Shown one piece after another: positions 1 through 5,652 of a DNA stretch of 6,689 nucleotides. The DNA lies in the NCBI GenBank assembly GCA_003135595.1, contig PLCI01000111.1, positions 4,664 to 11,352 of the forward strand. Direction: 5' to 3'. Within the stretch, counting starts at the first letter, position 1. The number at the start of each line of letters is the position of its first letter. Below the pieces are notes generated by a model. The model saw nothing but the letters and a program-made list of their open reading frames with translations. It did no database searches and was not told where the DNA came from. This DNA is from Acidimicrobiaceae bacterium (lineage in GTDB: Bacteria; Actinomycetota; Acidimicrobiia; Acidimicrobiales; RAAP-2). The position numbers were made by a program, and so were the translations under genes.

Positions 1-225
1 CGACCGTGGGCATCTCCATGGCCGCCCAGCATGGCCCGTGCCGAGGTGTCTCGCCAGGGGTGGGGCACGCGGACGCTGCGCGACGGTTGGCAAGCGAGCC
101 GACCAGATCGCCCGACCAGTCGCGTCGGCGCGCCTCGGGCACGCCGACGTCGGTCGAGAGTGCAGTCGGAGCACGGCGCGCCTTGACCTCGGGCCCTATC
201 TCGAGGGTGCTCCCCCGCGTGCGAG
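1..225. other. Left-edge region without a supported gene
   Basis: This stretch lies downstream of the stop codon of the double-propeller gene. Several frames are open through it, as expected in GC-rich DNA, but none shows a ribosome binding site, a signal peptide or a recognisable motif. A minus-strand frame with ATG codons at 32, 19 and 13 runs off the left edge, and too little of it is present to judge. The stretch holds a 10-bp perfect palindrome (CCGACGTCGG, 144-153), two copies of GGCGCGCC (127-134 and 175-182) and a possible terminator stem (168-213). Confidence 0.5.
168..213 (-). terminator. Possible terminator of the double-propeller gene
   Basis: On the minus strand, 12 bases after the stop codon, GGAGCAC (213-207) can pair with GTGCTCC (174-168). 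Directly inside it, CCTCG (206-202) can pair with CGAGG (191-187). Twelve bases containing the palindrome GGCGCGCC (175-182) bulge out on the 3' side. There is no T-tract after the stem, which is common in GC-rich actinobacteria but weakens the call. The position and the two-part pairing are seen in the sequence; the terminator role is inferred. Confidence 0.3.
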
Positions 226-2337
226 CTATCCGGTCGACGGATGCGTCGGTGTGATGCCGCCGCGCTCGAGCAGGTCGAAGCCGTCAGGGATCGAGAGGCG
301 ACCCGGCGCGGTCCCGGAGACGTCGGTGAGCCCGTACTGCCAGACGATCCAGTGCGTCGCAGGATCGATCACGACCACGCGGTGGCGGTAATCGTCGTTG
401 ACCATGATCAGCCCGTTCGGGAGCCGCTCGGCGAGCGACGGCATCTTGAGAGCCGCGTCGCCCGCGAGCGGGTCGTAGCGCCAGGCGATGGCGCCCTGCC
501 TCGTGAACTCCACGATGCGACCCTCGCCGCCGGGGTTGTAGTCCGTCATGAGGTACAGGTTCGGGCCTAGCTGCTGGGGGTCCGACGGGTACGCGATTGA
601 CGGGAAATGGACGCTCCAGACCATGTGGCCCTGCGGGGTGTACTCGTCGATCCAGGAGCCGTTGGTCTCAGAGACCAGGACGTTGCCGTTGGCGAGGGGC
701 GTGTCGCCGTTCGGGTACGCGAGCGACGTCCCCGGGACGTGGGCGTCGACGCCGTTGCCGATCCTCGAGAGGACCTTGCCCGACGGCGAGATGAGCAGCA
801 CCGCGTTGTTGCTCGCCGCGGCGACGGAGACGTTGCCACCGCGCAGGTAGTACGCGTCGTCGGGCTGGTTCACGTAGCCCGGGGCGCTGCCAGGATGTTT
901 GGGGTGCCCGTAGACCCACAGGATCTTCCCTGAGGGGTAGGCGATCTCGACGATCGTGTCGTTGTCCTCTTGGTTCGAGATGATCCCTTTGCCCCTGTTG
1001 AAGAAGAACGCGTCGTCGGGGAAGTAGAAGCCTCCAAGCGGGGCAGGCGCGTGGGGGTTGGGGTACACCCAGGCGATCTGCCGCGACGGCGTGAGCACGA
1101 GGAGGCGGTCGTTGCCGCGATCCGCGATGAGCAGCCGACCCTGGTACGGCGAGCCGGCGTCAGGCCTGCCCGCGGGCGCGCCGTAGGGGCTCGGCCGCAG
1201 CGCGAGCACGGTGCGGAGCGTCCCGGACGCGACGCCCGCGGCATCGGTGCCGGACTGCGACGCGACCTCGCCGCCAACGAGGTAGCCGACCGCGCGGGCC
1301 CCGGTCCCGAGCGTCGTGGCACCCGCGAAGGCAACGGCCTGCGGGAGGAGGCCTGCGAACAGCACCTGGTGCGTCGCGGGGTCGAAGGCGTAGATCGTGG
1401 TCAGCGTCGTCCCGGTCGGCGACTCACCGCCGGCGACGTACACGATGCTGCCGAGGACGAACGCGGATGCCCCGTAGAGGGGCTGGGGCAGCTTCGCCAC
1501 CACGCCGGCCGAGCCCGTCGCCGGGTCGACTGCTTGGATGTCGGCGGTCGCCTTCGAGGCACCGGGGACCTCGCCACCGAGCACGTAGATGACGCCGCGC
1601 GCCGCGGCGAGCGCGGGGTACCGAACGGGCACGGGGAGCGACGCGACCTTGCGGAACGAGTCACCGGTTGTCGTGGCGAGCACGTCGGGGAGGTAGCTCG
1701 AGCCGGTGTAGCCCCCGACGATGTACGCCGTCGCGCCGTGCGTCGTCCCGATCGTCACCGCCGCGCTGTCCGACCTCGGCTCGGGGAGCGGCGAGACGAC
1801 CGCCGTGTGTGCCACGCTCGGCGAGCTGGAGACGAGCCTCTGGACGGTTGCCACCGTGTTCGGGGAGCCCCCGCCGTAGACGAAGGTCTCGGTCCCGAGC
1901 CGCACGCCCGCGGCGTCGTGGACCGCGACGGGGAGCTGTGAGCTGGAGGCTCCCAGCGTCCCGGCGGTCGTGAAGGAGCTGATCGTCGACACCGACGCGC
2001 CGGCGGCGTCGAGCCCACCGAGCATGGTGAAGCCCCCGGCGGTCGGGACGACCACCTCGCGCGACACCGCCGCGGGAAGCTGCCAGGGCTCGACGCCCGC
2101 TTCGATCGACGCAATCGCGCCGGCGGTGCTCGGTCCGGCACCACCGCTGCTCGCGAGGACGTCGGCCGTCCACGCGAGCGTCGTGAGCACGAGGACCGCG
2201 ACGAGGCCAGCGACGAGGCGCCGGCGCAGGTAGAGGCGCCGGCGCGCGGCAAGCGCACGGGCGCGCTGCGATGGTCCGGACGACGCGCGGTGACGGGGAG
2301 GGGCTGTCGGCATGCGAGTGTGGTCGCGGCGAGTCAT
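226..2337 (-). CDS. Membrane-anchored double beta-propeller protein (kelch plus NHL/PQQ-like)
   Basis: This is a 703-residue protein with a basic cytoplasmic tail, one membrane helix at about residues 41-62 and a large extracellular part, so it is probably a signal-anchor protein with its C-terminus outside. The first domain (about 85-385) carries six kelch-type GG doublets after hydrophobic strands (107-108, 155-156, 208-209, 254-255, 303-304, 355-356), which suggests a six-bladed propeller. The second (about 400-690) has six further repeats in NHL or PQQ-like style, such as IADRGNDRLLVL, GKILWVYGHP, NDDYRHRVVVID and HWIVWQYG. I know this second type from many actinobacterial proteins of unknown function. 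No catalytic residues are evident, so binding or scaffolding is the likely role. The start is uncertain: no Shine-Dalgarno is visible before ATG 2337, GTG 2355 or ATG 2313. ATG 2337 was chosen because the GTG lies inside an inverted repeat. The substrate is unknown. Confidence 0.87.
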   Translation of the reverse strand: MTRRDHTRMPTAPPRHRASSGPSQRARALAARRRLYLRRRLVAGLVAVLVLTTLAWTADVLASSGGAGPSTAGAIASIEAGVEPWQLPAAVSREVVVPTAGGFTMLGGLDAAGASVSTISSFTTAGTLGASSSQLPVAVHDAAGVRLGTETFVYGGGSPNTVATVQRLVSSSPSVAHTAVVSPLPEPRSDSAAVTIGTTHGATAYIVGGYTGSSYLPDVLATTTGDSFRKVASLPVPVRYPALAAARGVIYVLGGEVPGASKATADIQAVDPATGSAGVVAKLPQPLYGASAFVLGSIVYVAGGESPTGTTLTTIYAFDPATHQVLFAGLLPQAVAFAGATTLGTGARAVGYLVGGEVASQSGTDAAGVASGTLRTVLALRPSPYGAPAGRPDAGSPYQGRLLIADRGNDRLLVLTPSRQIAWVYPNPHAPAPLGGFYFPDDAFFFNRGKGIISNQEDNDTIVEIAYPSGKILWVYGHPKHPGSAPGYVNQPDDAYYLRGGNVSVAAASNNAVLLISPSGKVLSRIGNGVDAHVPGTSLAYPNGDTPLANGNVLVSETNGSWIDEYTPQGHMVWSVHFPSIAYPSDPQQLGPNLYLMTDYNPGGEGRIVEFTRQGAIAWRYDPLAGDAALKMPSLAERLPNGLIMVNDDYRHRVVVIDPATHWIVWQYGLTDVSGTAPGRLSIPDGFDLLERGGITPTHPSTG

Positions 2338-2354
2338 GGCCCGCCGAGCCGGCA

Positions 2355-2385
2355 CGATCGTAGGACGATCGCACCACCGGTGCGA
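2355..2385. promoter_or_regulatory. Two overlapping 7-3-7 inverted repeats before the double-propeller gene
   Basis: Two perfect inverted repeats of the same design sit side by side just upstream of the chosen start codon. The first is CGATCGT-AGG-ACGATCG (2355-2371) and the second is TCGCACC-ACC-GGTGCGA (2369-2385). They share three bases and their centres are 14 bp apart. On the minus strand the first contains TACGAT (2362-2357), a fair -10 hexamer, but I find no good -35 at the right distance. They could be operators for a dimeric repressor or mRNA hairpins. The symmetry is seen in the sequence; the function is inferred. Confidence 0.35.
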
Positions 2386-2460
2386 CCCGCGTCAGGCGCG
2401 CGGCAGCCGCAGCGCGATTGACGAGCTCGACCGCCCTGACTGCTGGAGCACGCCGCGCCC

Positions 2461-3603
2461 CTACGGCACCGCTGTCCGGACCCATCGAGCAGTCAACCCG
2501 TTCCTCACATAGACCGAACCATCGGGCGTCGCCGCTGGGCCGTCCACGTAGCACGTGTTCGTGCTGGGACAGCTGAGACTTGCGGTCCAGAGCGGATCGG
2601 GAGCTGGCGACACCGCGGCCACGGTCCAGCTCAGCCCGTCATTCCGGGTCGTGGCGGCCAGCAGCAGACCATGGCGCGTGCGCTCGGAGACGAGCGCGAC
2701 GCACACGTTCGCGCTGGGACAGCTGAGCGCGTGCACGATGTCCACCGCGGTCGGGAGCGATCGCAGCACCCATCGCGCTCCCCCGTCTGACGTCGCCAGC
2801 ACCCGCGCGCCGAACAGGTTCGCCGCCACGCAGGAGTCCGCTGAACTACACGACACGAGATACCCGCCGCGTCCCCGCACGCCTGCAAGCAGGGCAGTCC
2901 GATCGAGGCGGATGCCGCCGCTCGACGTCGCACCGAACTCGAATGCAGTGGTGGCCGTGTGCCCAGCGACGAAGCACGCGGTGGACGCACGCACGCACCA
3001 GAGGGCGTCGATGCCCGCCGACGAGCAACCGCCGCACGCCACAGGAGGCCAGCCGCTCCCGGGGACCCTCTTCCAACTCGCACCGCCGTCCGACGATCGG
3101 ATGACCGAGGAGATGTCGGTGATCGCATAGCAACGCAGCGGCGTCGCACAGGTCGGGTCCGTGACGTTCGAGCCCCCGAAGTTGTCAACGGGCCGGGTCG
3201 TCCACTTGGAGCCGCCATCGGTCGTCTCGACGAAAGCGGTGTACAGCACGCTGGCGTTCCCGTTGAGCTCGCCGGTGACGAAGGCCAGGCACTGCGCAGA
3301 CGTGGCGCAGCTGATGCCCTCCTTCGGAAAGCCAGAAGGCGTGTTCGCCGCCACGAACTGCGGCGTCCAGGTTGCGGCTCTGTCGGCTGTCCGGAAGAAC
3401 ACGGGCACACCGTTGGCATCGGTCCCAAACGCGACGCAGACGGTCGGGCTCGGACAGGAGAGATCCGCGAGCCGTACGGGCCCCGTGACGACCGCCCTTT
3501 CGGAGCTCGCCGATTGCGTGCCGGCAGCAGGGGCAGGTGACGCGCACGAGAGGAGCAAGAGGGGCGCGAGCGCGAGCACGCCTCGCCGTCGGCTTCGGCT
3601 CAT
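2461..3603 (-). CDS. Lipoprotein with a seven-bladed Asp-box (BNR-like) propeller
   Basis: This is a 380-residue exported protein. It begins with an RSRRR stretch, a hydrophobic core and a lipobox-like LLSC at residues 17-20, so Cys20 is the likely lipidation site. The rest is seven repeats. Each opens with a hydrophobic strand and a Cys pair (50/56, 99/105, 152/158, 203/210, 252/258, 295/301, 345/351), with five residues between the cysteines in six repeats and six in the fourth. Each closes with an Asp-box: TTDGGSKW at 127-134, SSDGGASW at 170-177, TSDGGARW at 271-278, and weaker forms near 71-79, 226-234, 319-326 and 367-374. Such SCPSxxxC repeats are common in actinobacterial surface proteins. 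Asp-box propellers include sialidase-like and Ycf48-like folds, but no sialidase catalytic arginines stand out, so binding is more likely. ATG 3603 is preceded by GAGAGG nine bases upstream and overlaps the stop of the GH16-like gene. An extra CGGC (190-193) sits in the fourth blade. Confidence 0.85.
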   Translation of the reverse strand: MSRSRRRGVLALAPLLLLSCASPAPAAGTQSASSERAVVTGPVRLADLSCPSPTVCVAFGTDANGVPVFFRTADRAATWTPQFVAANTPSGFPKEGISCATSAQCLAFVTGELNGNASVLYTAFVETTDGGSKWTTRPVDNFGGSNVTDPTCATPLRCYAITDISSVIRSSDGGASWKRVPGSGWPPVACGGCSSAGIDALWCVRASTACFVAGHTATTAFEFGATSSGGIRLDRTALLAGVRGRGGYLVSCSSADSCVAANLFGARVLATSDGGARWVLRSLPTAVDIVHALSCPSANVCVALVSERTRHGLLLAATTRNDGLSWTVAAVSPAPDPLWTASLSCPSTNTCYVDGPAATPDGSVYVRNGLTARWVRTAVP

Positions 3604-3618
3604 CGCGAGCGACCTCTC
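3600..3618 (-). promoter_or_regulatory. ATGA stop/start overlap with ribosome binding site
   Basis: The TGA that ends the GH16-like gene (3602-3600) and the ATG that starts the lipoprotein gene (3603-3601) share bases as ATGA. A GAGAGG Shine-Dalgarno (3618-3613) lies inside the upstream coding region. This arrangement is typical of translational coupling and decides the start of the lipoprotein: the same frame stays open for a long way upstream, but that stretch is a shadow of the GH16-like gene. Confidence 0.8.
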
Positions 3619-4559
3619 GCCGAGGCGAGGCTGGCGTAGGTCGCCACCCATGCCAGGCCAGTTGGATAGGTGCTGTTGTTCACGGTCGTGATCCCGTCGA
3701 GCGAGTTCTGCTGGAACGTCCACTGGAAGTTGTTGCCGGTTGGGACGCAGGGCTCGGTGTACCCCGGGCCGTCCGCAAGGGCTCCACAGACCGCGTCGGT
3801 AACGGTGGCCTCGAGCACGAAGCGACTGCCGAAGAGTTCGTAGACGCGGATCGCGCTTGCACTCCAGGCGACCGCAAACTCGTTCCACGCATTCGCAGGC
3901 GACGACCAGGTGGCAAGGCCGTGCACGTTGCAGTCGCCGTTGCACGAGGTGGCGCCGTTTGCGTAATAGCCGCTCGAGGTCAGCCAGTACACGTGCACGC
4001 TGACGGTGCTGCCGATGCCATTCTTGCCCGGGCTCGCGACGAAGGCCACCTCCGGTGGCCACGCAGTGCCGCTCTCTTGCACTTCTGCGACCGTGTCGAA
4101 CTTCTTGCTGGCGTTGAAACGAGCGCACCACGCGTAGAAGACAGTCCCCTTCGTGGGGCCCGAGTTGAGGGAGGAACGTGTGCCGATGCCGGCGTCATCG
4201 ATGTAGCGCGGCGAGACTCCGCCAACGGCGTTGTTGAGTTGCAGGTACGAGCCGGGATACGACAGTTCAGACTGCAGGCGGTCAGACGTATCCCCGCTCT
4301 GATAGGTAGGAGTGTGGCTGGGATAGAAGCCACTGAAGGCGTACCACGAGGACGGCAAGCTCGTGACACTCCAATTTTGGCCCCATACGATCGAATCGCC
4401 CGCACCGTTGGGCCACGTGGTTGGGTAGGCAGGGGTGGCGCAGTTGCCAAGTCCTCCGGACACCGATGCGGTTGACGGCGATGTGCCACCAACCGCGACC
4501 ATTGCGCTCGCAAGGATGACTGCCGCAACGACCCATCGAGTGACGAACCATCGGGTCAT
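3600..4559 (-). CDS. Secreted GH16-like jelly-roll protein, catalytic motif degenerate
   Basis: This is a 319-residue protein with a Sec signal peptide (MTRWFVTRW, then a hydrophobic core at about 10-25; cleavage probably between residues 25 and 33). The body resembles the concanavalin A-like fold of glycoside hydrolase family 16. It has a GSYLQL strand at 103-108, a WPPE motif at 167-170, and a strand WNEFAVAWSASAIRVY at 225-240 that matches the family's WHxYxxxWxxxxIxxY pattern. It then has NFQWTFQQ at 277-284, as in the family's closing strand. Active GH16 enzymes carry ExDxxE after WPP; here the stretch is E170-V-A-F-V-A175, so the Asp and the second Glu are both Ala. Hydrolysis is therefore unlikely, and sugar binding is the natural inference. 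Six cysteines remain in the mature part (40, 145, 206, 210, 258, 271), enough for three disulfides. ATG 4559 has GGAGG five bases upstream, and the product is coupled to the propeller lipoprotein. Family assignment is moderately sure, the exported nature very sure. Confidence 0.82.
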   Translation of the reverse strand: MTRWFVTRWVVAAVILASAMVAVGGTSPSTASVSGGLGNCATPAYPTTWPNGAGDSIVWGQNWSVTSLPSSWYAFSGFYPSHTPTYQSGDTSDRLQSELSYPGSYLQLNNAVGGVSPRYIDDAGIGTRSSLNSGPTKGTVFYAWCARFNASKKFDTVAEVQESGTAWPPEVAFVASPGKNGIGSTVSVHVYWLTSSGYYANGATSCNGDCNVHGLATWSSPANAWNEFAVAWSASAIRVYELFGSRFVLEATVTDAVCGALADGPGYTEPCVPTGNNFQWTFQQNSLDGITTVNNSTYPTGLAWVATYASLASARGRSR

Positions 4560-4564
4560 GTGAA

Positions 4565-4599
4565 CCTCCGAGGCAAGGAGAGTGTGCCGATCACACCCC
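4565..4599 (-). promoter_or_regulatory. Leader hairpin and ribosome binding site of the GH16-like gene
   Basis: The Shine-Dalgarno GGAGG (4569-4565) is five bases before ATG 4559. Upstream of it, minus-strand positions 4599-4592 and 4586-4579 can form an eight-pair stem with two G·U pairs around the loop ATCGG. The bases CTCC (4580-4577), partly in the 3' arm, could instead pair with GGAG of the Shine-Dalgarno, so the two folds compete. A -35-like TTGACC lies at 4630-4625 on the minus strand, but its best -10 (TGCGAA, 16 bases on) is poor. The binding site is secure; the switch is speculation. Confidence 0.45.
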
Positions 4600-4681
4600 T
4601 CCTTCGCAGCCAGTGAGTCCCTTGGGTCAAGGTCACGGTACTTGAGCCACAGTTCTCCAAGACCCCATGCTCGTAGGAGCG

Positions 4682-4708
4682 CTCGAACACTCACTGCGAG
4701 TGCTCGAG
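4682..4708 (-). terminator. Terminator hairpin after the acetyltransferase gene
   Basis: Fifteen bases after the acetyltransferase stop codon, minus-strand RNA can form an 11-pair stem around a five-base loop: CTCGAGCACTC, GCAGT, GAGTGTTCGAG. The one position that is not Watson-Crick is a G·U pair on the minus strand, while the plus-strand RNA would have an A·C mismatch there. This asymmetry favours a role in minus-strand transcripts. No T-tract follows. It probably separates the acetyltransferase transcript from the downstream GH16-like gene. Confidence 0.55.
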
Positions 4709-4723
4709 GTCGTCCCGGACTCG

Positions 4724-5335
4724 CTAGCGCCTTGGTTCCCTCCGATCCTCGCTGGCCCGTCTTGCGATCCACTGATCTCTCTTGATCTCGAAGTGACTCA
4801 CGACGACCTCTCCCCTCCGCTCGTCGGGTGGCACGGTCACCCGGCGGATCAGCCGCATGCCGAGACGCTCTGCGACGCGCTCGGAACGTGGATTGTCCGA
4901 CTGCGGCAGGGAGCACACCGAGTCGAGACCCAACGAGCCGAACGCCGCATCCAGTGCGGCGGTTGCGCCCTCCGTCGCGTACCCGTTGCCCCAAGCAGTG
5001 GGCGCGAGTCGCCATCCGACCTCGACCGCGGGAAGTATCTCCGGCAGAAATGTTGGAATCGAGAGCCCGAGGTAGCCGATGAGGAACTCGTCGTTGCGCG
5101 TTCTCGCCATCCAACATCCGAATCCGAAGTCCTCCCAGTGCTGGATTTGCGCGTCGAGAAAGCGTGCTGTCTCGTCGCGCGACATGCCCTTTCCGTAGGG
5201 AAACTGCCAGACCTCACGATTCTCGAAGACGACCGCAAGCTCGTCGAGGACGTCGCGATCGAATCGGCTCAGAATCAAACGCTCCGTTGTGACGTCACAC
5301 AGGGGTGCCGCGATTGGCGGGCAGAGCTCGCTCAT
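4724..5335 (-). CDS. GNAT-family N-acetyltransferase (RimJ/RimL type)
   Basis: This is a 203-residue cytoplasmic protein of the family that moves an acetyl group from acetyl-CoA to an amine, often a protein N-terminus. It has the family's opening TERLILSRF (17-25), a central strand E105-VGWRL, and the acetyl-CoA loop WGNGYATEG (115-123), which fits the [RQ]xxGx[GA] motif A apart from its first position. It also has the late helix N148-PRSERVAERLGM, equivalent to the usual NxxSxxxxEKxGF. Length is normal for the Acetyltransf_3 group. No signal peptide or membrane segment is present, so it is the only clearly cytoplasmic product in the window. No Shine-Dalgarno is visible before ATG 5335 (the upstream bases read GTCCTC), so translation may be leaderless or weak. 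The acceptor substrate cannot be told from the sequence. A hairpin 15 bases beyond its stop suggests it is transcribed alone. Confidence 0.9.
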   Translation of the reverse strand: MSELCPPIAAPLCDVTTERLILSRFDRDVLDELAVVFENREVWQFPYGKGMSRDETARFLDAQIQHWEDFGFGCWMARTRNDEFLIGYLGLSIPTFLPEILPAVEVGWRLAPTAWGNGYATEGATAALDAAFGSLGLDSVCSLPQSDNPRSERVAERLGMRLIRRVTVPPDERRGEVVVSHFEIKRDQWIARRASEDRREPRR

Positions 5336-5513
5336 GAGGACAGTGTGTCGCGGCTGTGCTGTCGAGTGCAGACCATCGTCGCACCGAGCCTCTCGCTGGC
5401 TCCTGCGACGTCCCGGTGCGCGTCCTCGCTGCCATCTCGATGGTCAAGAGCGACAGATCGAGTCGCCCGCTTCGCTGCTGCATCGACGGGTGCCAGTGGA
5501 TCGTCGACAACCA

Positions 5514-5528
5514 GTCACCAGTGGTGAC
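5514..5528. promoter_or_regulatory. Perfect 15-base palindrome, candidate operator
   Basis: GTCACCA-G-TGGTGAC is a perfect dyad with seven-base arms and a one-base centre. It lies in the middle of the divergent region. Its core CCAGTGG occurs once more at 5493-5499, 25 bp away centre to centre. This spacing and the location fit a repressor or activator site acting on one or both flanking genes. The symmetry is seen; the role is inferred. Confidence 0.4.
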
Positions 5529-5574
5529 CGACCTACGCAACGCATTGGGGGGTGCGTCGCCCGAGAGTGCTTGC

Positions 5575-5586
5575 AGCACATGTGCT
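5575..5586. promoter_or_regulatory. 12-base palindrome flanked by a direct repeat
   Basis: AGCACATGTGCT is a perfect palindrome 66 bases before the zincin-like start codon. It is bracketed by two copies of GTGCTTGC, at 5567-5574 and 5590-5597, spaced 23 bp start to start. A weak -35-like TTGCAG overlaps its left arm, so a protein bound here could affect initiation. It may be chance, since this stretch is rich in TGC and GTG. Confidence 0.25.
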
Positions 5587-5641
5587 CGTGTGCTTGCCTG
5601 TGCCCACTGCGGCGCCACGGTGCTGTCGCGGGAATTCGAAC

Positions 5642-5648
5642 AAGGGGG
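5642..5648 (+). promoter_or_regulatory. Ribosome binding site of the zincin-like gene
   Basis: AAGGGGG lies four bases before ATG 5653 and is followed at once by a clean signal peptide. Together these fix the start at 5653, although the same frame is open upstream. Confidence 0.7.
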
Positions 5649-5652
5649 ACAC

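Larger units (their letters stand above)
5336..5652. other. Divergent intergenic region
   Basis: This 317-bp gap separates the start codons of the acetyltransferase gene (minus) and the zincin-like gene (plus), so it should hold promoters for both. I find no convincing -35/-10 pair in either direction; the best for the plus strand is TTGCAG (5571-5576), 17 bases, TTGCCT (5594-5599), which is weak. It contains perfect palindromes at 5514-5528 and 5575-5586, and a direct repeat GTGCTTGC (5567-5574 and 5590-5597). The frame of the zincin-like gene stays open from 5338 through this region, with an in-frame ATG at 5440. Confidence 0.6.

Noticed and set aside
1..32. Minus-strand MLGGHGD at the left edge, like the GGHGD motif of malate dehydrogenase
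   Set aside because: The residues before and after do not match that enzyme, and a start directly at the motif would leave out the NAD-binding half.
970..1941. Long plus-strand open frame opposite the double-propeller gene
   Set aside because: It is antisense to a well-supported gene, is dominated by Arg, Gly and Glu in shadow style, and shows no known domain.
3604..4131. Minus-strand frame extending the lipoprotein by 176 residues at its N-terminus
   Set aside because: The extra part is Arg/His-rich shadow sequence of the GH16-like gene, and the lipoprotein signal with its ribosome binding site starts at 3603.
4560..5117. Upstream extension of the GH16-like frame
   Set aside because: It overlaps the acetyltransferase gene in another frame, is Arg-rich, and ATG 4559 has both a Shine-Dalgarno and a signal peptide.
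5288..5299. Perfect 12-base palindrome TGTGACGTCACA, with half-sites like those of CRP
   Set aside because: It lies inside the acetyltransferase coding region (codons for CDVT), and the half-sites are two bases apart rather than the six that CRP-type regulators need.
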